From Flavobacterium psychrophilum (lineage in GTDB: Bacteria > Bacteroidota > Bacteroidia > Flavobacteriales > Flavobacteriaceae), in NCBI GenBank assembly GCA_001708385.1, contig CP012388.1:310001-374000 (forward strand): a stretch of DNA of 64,000 nucleotides. Direction: 5' to 3'. Every line of letters starts with the position of its first letter. The stretch's first letter is position 1. The notes under the pieces were generated by a model. It was not told the DNA's origin and did no database searches. It saw only the letters and a program-made list of their open reading frames with translations. Below are positions 60,657 through 64,000 of this stretch, one piece after another. The position numbers were made by a program, and so were the translations under genes.

Positions 60657-61169
60657 TTACTCGAAGTTGTCGTAAATGCGCTCAAATTCTTTTTTATTTT
60701 CCCAACGCTGCCTAAAGGTTTCATCATAAATACCTTTAATACGTGAAGCAAAATTAGTGTTCATGCCATTGGCGGCGACATAATCTACCGCCTGCTTATA
60801 CGAATTGAGTAAACTCTTGTAGAATGCTGACGAGCTAAGTTCCCTTCGCTGAGAATACGTTTGTGCAATTTCGATATTATAAAGCATGACATCTGCAACA
60901 ACATAAGGGTCAACACCCAGCGATATAAAATGCTTTATATATTTTTGAGCTGTAGACCTGCGCAGCTTAGGCCTTTTTCCCCTCGTCGGAAAATATTCAT
61001 TAGAAATTTTCACTTTAGCTTCCTGCTCAAGCTTTTCTTCCTTAGGATTAAATACAAAATCATAATACGCCTTTACGTCAGCAAATTTCTCGTATAAGGC
61101 CAGCATCTGCTCTTCAAGTTCTTCCTTTGGTAGTGAAGTCAGGTATTTTTTTAAGTCACGTTTACTCAT
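60657..61169 (-). CDS. DUF6155-like hypothetical protein
   Basis: The protein of about 170 residues is helical and charged. KRDLKKYLTSLPKEELEEQML and AYYDFVFNPKEEKLEQEAKVKISNEYF match what I recall of DUF6155 in Bacteroidota, a family without known function. The start at 61169 (MSKRDLKK) is used because a TAATTTTG promoter-like element overlaps the ATG at 61178. The 3' end is 6 bases from that of endonuclease V. Confidence 0.75.
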   Translation of the reverse strand: MSKRDLKKYLTSLPKEELEEQMLALYEKFADVKAYYDFVFNPKEEKLEQEAKVKISNEYFPTRGKRPKLRRSTAQKYIKHFISLGVDPYVVADVMLYNIEIAQTYSQRRELSSSAFYKSLLNSYKQAVDYVAANGMNTNFASRIKGIYDETFRQRWENKKEFERIYDNFE

Positions 61170-61246
61170 CGTATTCAAAATTAAGCCTTAATTTTACCAT
61201 CAGCAATAAAAACTAAAAAAGAATGCTGAAAAACTAGATAAAATAG

Positions 61247-61254
61247 TATTTTTG
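61247..61254 (+). promoter_or_regulatory. TAnnTTTG -7 element
   Basis: TATTTTTG matches the consensus and lies 43 bases before the GTG start at 61298. Confidence 0.5.
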
Positions 61255-61297
61255 CATTCCTTGAAATTAAAGTCAAAAAACTAAATCAACTTTTACT

Positions 61298-61669
61298 GTG
61301 GAAAATCCGAGTGCACAAAAACTGATCAACAAAATACAGCTTGACCTTTTTAAAAAAGGTTTTAATGCAGAAACATTAATTAACGATCTGAAAAAATTAC
61401 GCGAATATTCCCTTGAAGAGCAAAACCCTGTACTTACAAAGGCGATACGCTTAACGTATGAACACCTTGAAGCAAACGGCGCTTTTCTTATCGCTATTCC
61501 TGATGATGAGCCTGTAGATGAAGAAACAGAACTTGTAAAAGGTGAAGATGTTACTTCTGAAAACAATGTTGAAAGCCTTGAGTACCTAATATCACTATTC
61601 AGTGATCTTAGCCATAAAAATAACCTTCTTGACCTAAGGGAATACAACAAAGCTTTTTTAGCATTTTAA
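61298..61669 (+). CDS. Small hypothetical helical protein
   Basis: The 123-residue protein starts at GTG. It is acidic and helical (KLINKIQLDLFKKGFNAETLINDLKKL, then PDDEPVDEETELVKG) without a signal peptide or membrane helix. I do not recognise the family; similar small proteins occur in flavobacteria. A terminator follows at once, so it is probably a single-gene transcript. Confidence 0.75.
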   Translation: MENPSAQKLINKIQLDLFKKGFNAETLINDLKKLREYSLEEQNPVLTKAIRLTYEHLEANGAFLIAIPDDEPVDEETELVKGEDVTSENNVESLEYLISLFSDLSHKNNLLDLREYNKAFLAF

Positions 61670-61699
61670 TATTTTTATCACCGGTTATATAATTATCAA

Positions 61700-61727
61700 A
61701 GCTGTTTGGAAACAAACGGCTTTTTTA
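61700..61727 (+). terminator. Intrinsic terminator
   Basis: AGCTGTTTG (61700-61708) pairs with CAAACGGCT (61713-61721), one wobble, loop GAAA, followed by TTTTTT. Confidence 0.85.
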
Positions 61728-61756
61728 TTGTTATAAAAAGTAAGTAATTATCCGTG

Positions 61757-61794
61757 TTTTTGTTTTTATAAAAAAGCAGTATCAACTACCTTTG
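61757..61794 (+). promoter_or_regulatory. Promoter of the DUF3817 / MscS genes
   Basis: TACCTTTG (61787-61794) is a perfect -7 element. TTTTTG at 61757-61762 lies 24 bases upstream as a possible -33 box, slightly beyond the usual 17-23 spacing. Confidence 0.6.
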
Positions 61795-61819
61795 CACCAT
61801 TAACTTAAACCCCCGCCTT

Positions 61820-62122
61820 ATGACACGTTTATTTAAAATTATTGCTACACTGGAAGGTGTATCCCTTTTAGCCTTACTATTTGTAGCTATGCCTCTTAAA
61901 TATGTATACGACATGCCCGAGTATGTTCGTGTAGTAGGTATGGCTCATGGATTGCTATTTATTGTTTATATTGTTATTGCCTGTATGCTTAAAGCTGAGC
62001 TTAAATGGCCATTAAACAAGTTCCTTATCATTTGCCTGGCATCCGTAATACCTTTTGGTACTTTCTACATAGAACACAAGTACTTTAAAGATTCTGCCGA
62101 TACCGATAACAAAAACATTTAA
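61820..62122 (+). CDS. DUF3817 membrane protein
   Basis: The 100-residue protein has three predicted helices (residues 7-28, 40-60 and 68-86) and the DUF3817 pattern GMAHGLLFIVYIV. Function unknown. It lies 7 bases before the MscS channel gene and probably shares its promoter, which suggests a joint envelope role without proving it. Confidence 0.87.
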   Translation: MTRLFKIIATLEGVSLLALLFVAMPLKYVYDMPEYVRVVGMAHGLLFIVYIVIACMLKAELKWPLNKFLIICLASVIPFGTFYIEHKYFKDSADTDNKNI

Positions 62123-62129
62123 ATTCTAA

Positions 62130-63374
62130 ATGGAAATACTAAATTGGGCTTATAAATTATTAAAAGGAATTGGATTTGGCCATATTACAGCCATCTACAT
62201 TAACCTTGTAATTAATTTGGTGATTATTGCCTTTGTAGCTTATGTTATAGATAAGATTGCAAAGGCAATCCTTATCATCGGGTTTACAATTCTTGCAAAA
62301 AGAACCAAAACCACTTTTGATGATTTCCTGGTTGAAAATAAGACTACCAAATATATTGGCCATTTAGTACCTATTTATTTTATTTATAAAAGTGTACCCA
62401 TTGCACTTAAAGATTTTACCTATTGGGAATACCTGTTTTCTAAGGGTGTAACGATATTAATTATACTTATAAGTCTTTGGATAATACGAAGTATTTTTAA
62501 TGCAATCCGTGATTATTTAAAACAGCAGCCGGATTATAATGACAAACCGATAGATAGCTATGTTCAGGTAGTTATGATTGTATTATGGATATTTGGCACC
62601 GTAGCCATTATTCTTATATTATTTAACTTAAGCCTTGGAAGTATATTAGGAACGTTCGGTGCAATATCTGCTGTTATAGTGTTGATTTTCAAAGACACTA
62701 TTCTTGGCTTTGTTGCAAGCGTTCAGGTAACTGCAAATGATATTGTGCGTATTGGAGACTGGATCACTATCGAAAAATTTGGCGCAGATGGCGATGTTAT
62801 CGAAATTAACCTGGCAACTGTAAAGGTTAAGAACTTCGATAATACAACAACAACGATACCGACATATAGTCTTATTTCCGATTCATTCAGAAACTGGAGG
62901 GGAATGCAAAACTCTAACGGAAGACGTATAAAAAGGCATATTCTTATAAAGGCGAATAGTGTTCGTTTTGTGCATAAAGACGAAATGAATGACTTAAAGA
63001 AAATTCACCTCATTTCTTCTTACATAGAACACAGACAGGCAGATATCGACAAATATAATTATCAAAACGGCATTGATAAGACATTGTCAATCAACGGTCG
63101 TAACCTTACAAACCTTGGACTATTCCGTAAATACATAAACAGTTATATTGAAACACATCCGGGAGTGAATAAGGACATGACCATCATGTGCCGTCACTTA
63201 CAGCCTACCGAAAAAGGTATCCCTATAGAAATTTATGTATTTACTTCAGATAAGCGATGGATAAACCACGAGTATATTATGGCTGATATTTTCGACCATA
63301 TCATTGCCTCTGTGGCTTACTTTGATCTGGAGATATTTGAGTTACCTTCCGGAAAAGGATATATAGACGCTTAA
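62130..63374 (+). CDS. Mechanosensitive ion channel, MscS family (YbdG-like)
   Basis: The 414-residue channel protects against osmotic downshift. Several N-terminal helices (about 20-170) precede the MscS core. The pore-lining helix is GSILGTFGAISAVIVLIFKD near 172-192, and the following beta domain has IVRIGDWITIEKFGADGDVI and TTTIPTYSLISDSFRNW near 205-255. The long C-terminal cytoplasmic part places it with the YbdG/YnaI-like group rather than small MscS. It overlaps the 3' end of the convergent thioesterase gene by 4 bases. Confidence 0.9.
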   Translation: MEILNWAYKLLKGIGFGHITAIYINLVINLVIIAFVAYVIDKIAKAILIIGFTILAKRTKTTFDDFLVENKTTKYIGHLVPIYFIYKSVPIALKDFTYWEYLFSKGVTILIILISLWIIRSIFNAIRDYLKQQPDYNDKPIDSYVQVVMIVLWIFGTVAIILILFNLSLGSILGTFGAISAVIVLIFKDTILGFVASVQVTANDIVRIGDWITIEKFGADGDVIEINLATVKVKNFDNTTTTIPTYSLISDSFRNWRGMQNSNGRRIKRHILIKANSVRFVHKDEMNDLKKIHLISSYIEHRQADIDKYNYQNGIDKTLSINGRNLTNLGLFRKYINSYIETHPGVNKDMTIMCRHLQPTEKGIPIEIYVFTSDKRWINHEYIMADIFDHIIASVAYFDLEIFELPSGKGYIDA

Positions 63375-63787
63375 GGTTTAATAACCCCTATTCTATCTTT
63401 AACGTACTCAATTTTCGTTTTTCCGTGAGCAGACGGACGTCCGAAACTATCAAGATTCACCATTGTAATATTATCAACGGTAATTATTTTCTCCTGCGTC
63501 ATTTTGTTTCGTACTTCAGAGCGAAGCACAATAGATGAAGTTCCAAAACGCACGACATCTATACCAATTTCAATAATATCGCCCTGTTTAGCAGAACTCA
63601 TAAAATTGATTTCCGACATGTGTTTTGTTACTACTCTTTGATTTTCAAGTTGTATAATAGAATAAAGTGCTGCTTCTTCGTCAATCCAGGCAAGCAATTT
63701 ACCTCCAAATAAAGTTCCGTTAGGATTTAAGTCTTCCGGTTTTACCCATTTTCTGGTGTGAAATCTCATAGGTGATATTTTTTTCAA
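63371..63787 (-). CDS. Acyl-CoA thioesterase (hotdog fold)
   Basis: The 138-residue protein matches the YciA/BFIT-type thioesterases: NPNGTLFGGKLLAWIDEEAAL contains the active-site helix, with Asn/Gly and Asp near residues 22-36, and GDIIEIGIDVVRFGTSSIVLR is the long strand pair. It hydrolyses acyl-CoA; substrate range unknown. The start is inside the 3' end of the upstream Nudix gene, so the two overlap by about 68 bases in different frames. A later ATG at 63769 is possible. Confidence 0.87.
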   Translation of the reverse strand: MKKISPMRFHTRKWVKPEDLNPNGTLFGGKLLAWIDEEAALYSIIQLENQRVVTKHMSEINFMSSAKQGDIIEIGIDVVRFGTSSIVLRSEVRNKMTQEKIITVDNITMVNLDSFGRPSAHGKTKIEYVKDRIGVIKP

Positions 63788-64000
63788 TGGCTAAAGTTAC
63801 GATATCTGCATGGTCAAATGCCAATTCAGGCAGGTTTTTAACCGAAAACCATTTCGCTTCATCGGCATCGTCAGCTCCGAAAACTTCTGCATTTTCTTCC
63901 GCAAAGCCTGTATAAGCTATAGACACTGTATGTTGCCTTGGGTCACGACCTGGTTTACCGAAAGCGCCCAACTGTTCAAGCTGCGTAACCTTAAGTCCGG
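63720..64000 (-). CDS. Nudix hydrolase, C-terminal part (runs off the window)
   Basis: About 93 codons of the C-terminal half are visible from the right edge: GLKVTQLEQLGAFGKPGRDP, HTVSIAYTGFAEE and ADEAKWFSVKNLPELAFDH. These segments are typical of ADP-ribose-pyrophosphatase-like Nudix proteins; the Nudix box itself would lie outside the window. No HTH can be assessed. It overlaps the thioesterase start, so the two are probably co-transcribed. Confidence 0.75.
   Translation of the reverse strand, partial: GLKVTQLEQLGAFGKPGRDPRQHTVSIAYTGFAEENAEVFGADDADEAKWFSVKNLPELAFDHADIVTLAIEKNITYEISHQKMGKTGRLKS

Overview
The window reads as a chromosome segment of a member of the Bacteroidota, most likely Flavobacteriaceae (Flavobacterium-like). 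It is AT-rich. Several genes are preceded by the Bacteroidota -7 element TAnnTTTG and almost none by a Shine-Dalgarno sequence. Many exported proteins have short signal peptides ending in AQ or SQ. Three large surface proteins carry type IX secretion (T9SS) C-terminal domains, and menaquinone genes serve as the quinone pathway. I see no rRNA, tRNA, CRISPR array, phage or complete insertion sequence.

Layout. 1-16400: a partial M1 peptidase, a ccsB-ccsA cytochrome c assembly fusion, a lipoprotein glutathione peroxidase, and dispersed menaquinone genes (menD, menB, menA, menC) mixed with a CvfB-like S1 protein, two PH-domain membrane proteins and a UPF0173 metallo-hydrolase. A small four-helix-bundle (23S intervening-sequence-protein family) gene sits between the hydrolase and menC, flanked by inverted repeats, and looks like an inserted cassette. 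16400-24030: a large acyl-CoA dehydrogenase, NudK, small secreted proteins, a DUF294 cNMP/CBS/nucleotidyltransferase gene coupled to a DnaQ-like exonuclease with a substituted catalytic Asp, and a frameshifted secreted-protein gene.

24100-33110: an acetate/short-chain carboxylate island, all on the minus strand: zinc-ribbon/HTH regulator, porin, MFS symporter, two small membrane proteins, symporter-histidine kinase fusion, receiver-only response regulator and acetyl-CoA synthetase. A 27-bp perfect palindrome lies between the regulator and the porin. 33268-40234: an aromatic-acid operon (flavin reductase, aryl-CoA 5-hydroxylase/OYE fusion, aryl-CoA ligase, 4HBT thioesterase, nitrilase) and a convergent AraC regulator with its own direct-repeat operator. 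40451-48579: three T9SS cargo genes, the last frameshifted just before its secretion domain. 48849-51681: gentisate 1,2-dioxygenase, FAH-family hydrolase and maleate isomerase, which complete the aromatic route.

51789-64000: XRE regulator, small membrane protein, GAF histidine kinase, CDF cation exporter, two small hypothetical proteins, an exported PPC/DUF296 protein, a possible nucleic-acid-repair group (DUF763, SF2 helicase, endonuclease V), small hypothetical genes, an MscS channel, an acyl-CoA thioesterase and a partial Nudix gene.

The two aromatic blocks can be read as one route: aryl nitrile or 2-substituted benzoate -> aryl-CoA -> gentisyl-CoA -> gentisate -> maleylpyruvate -> maleate + pyruvate -> fumarate. 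The substrate is inferred, not shown. The acs island would supply acetyl-CoA from imported acetate under control of the symporter-kinase.
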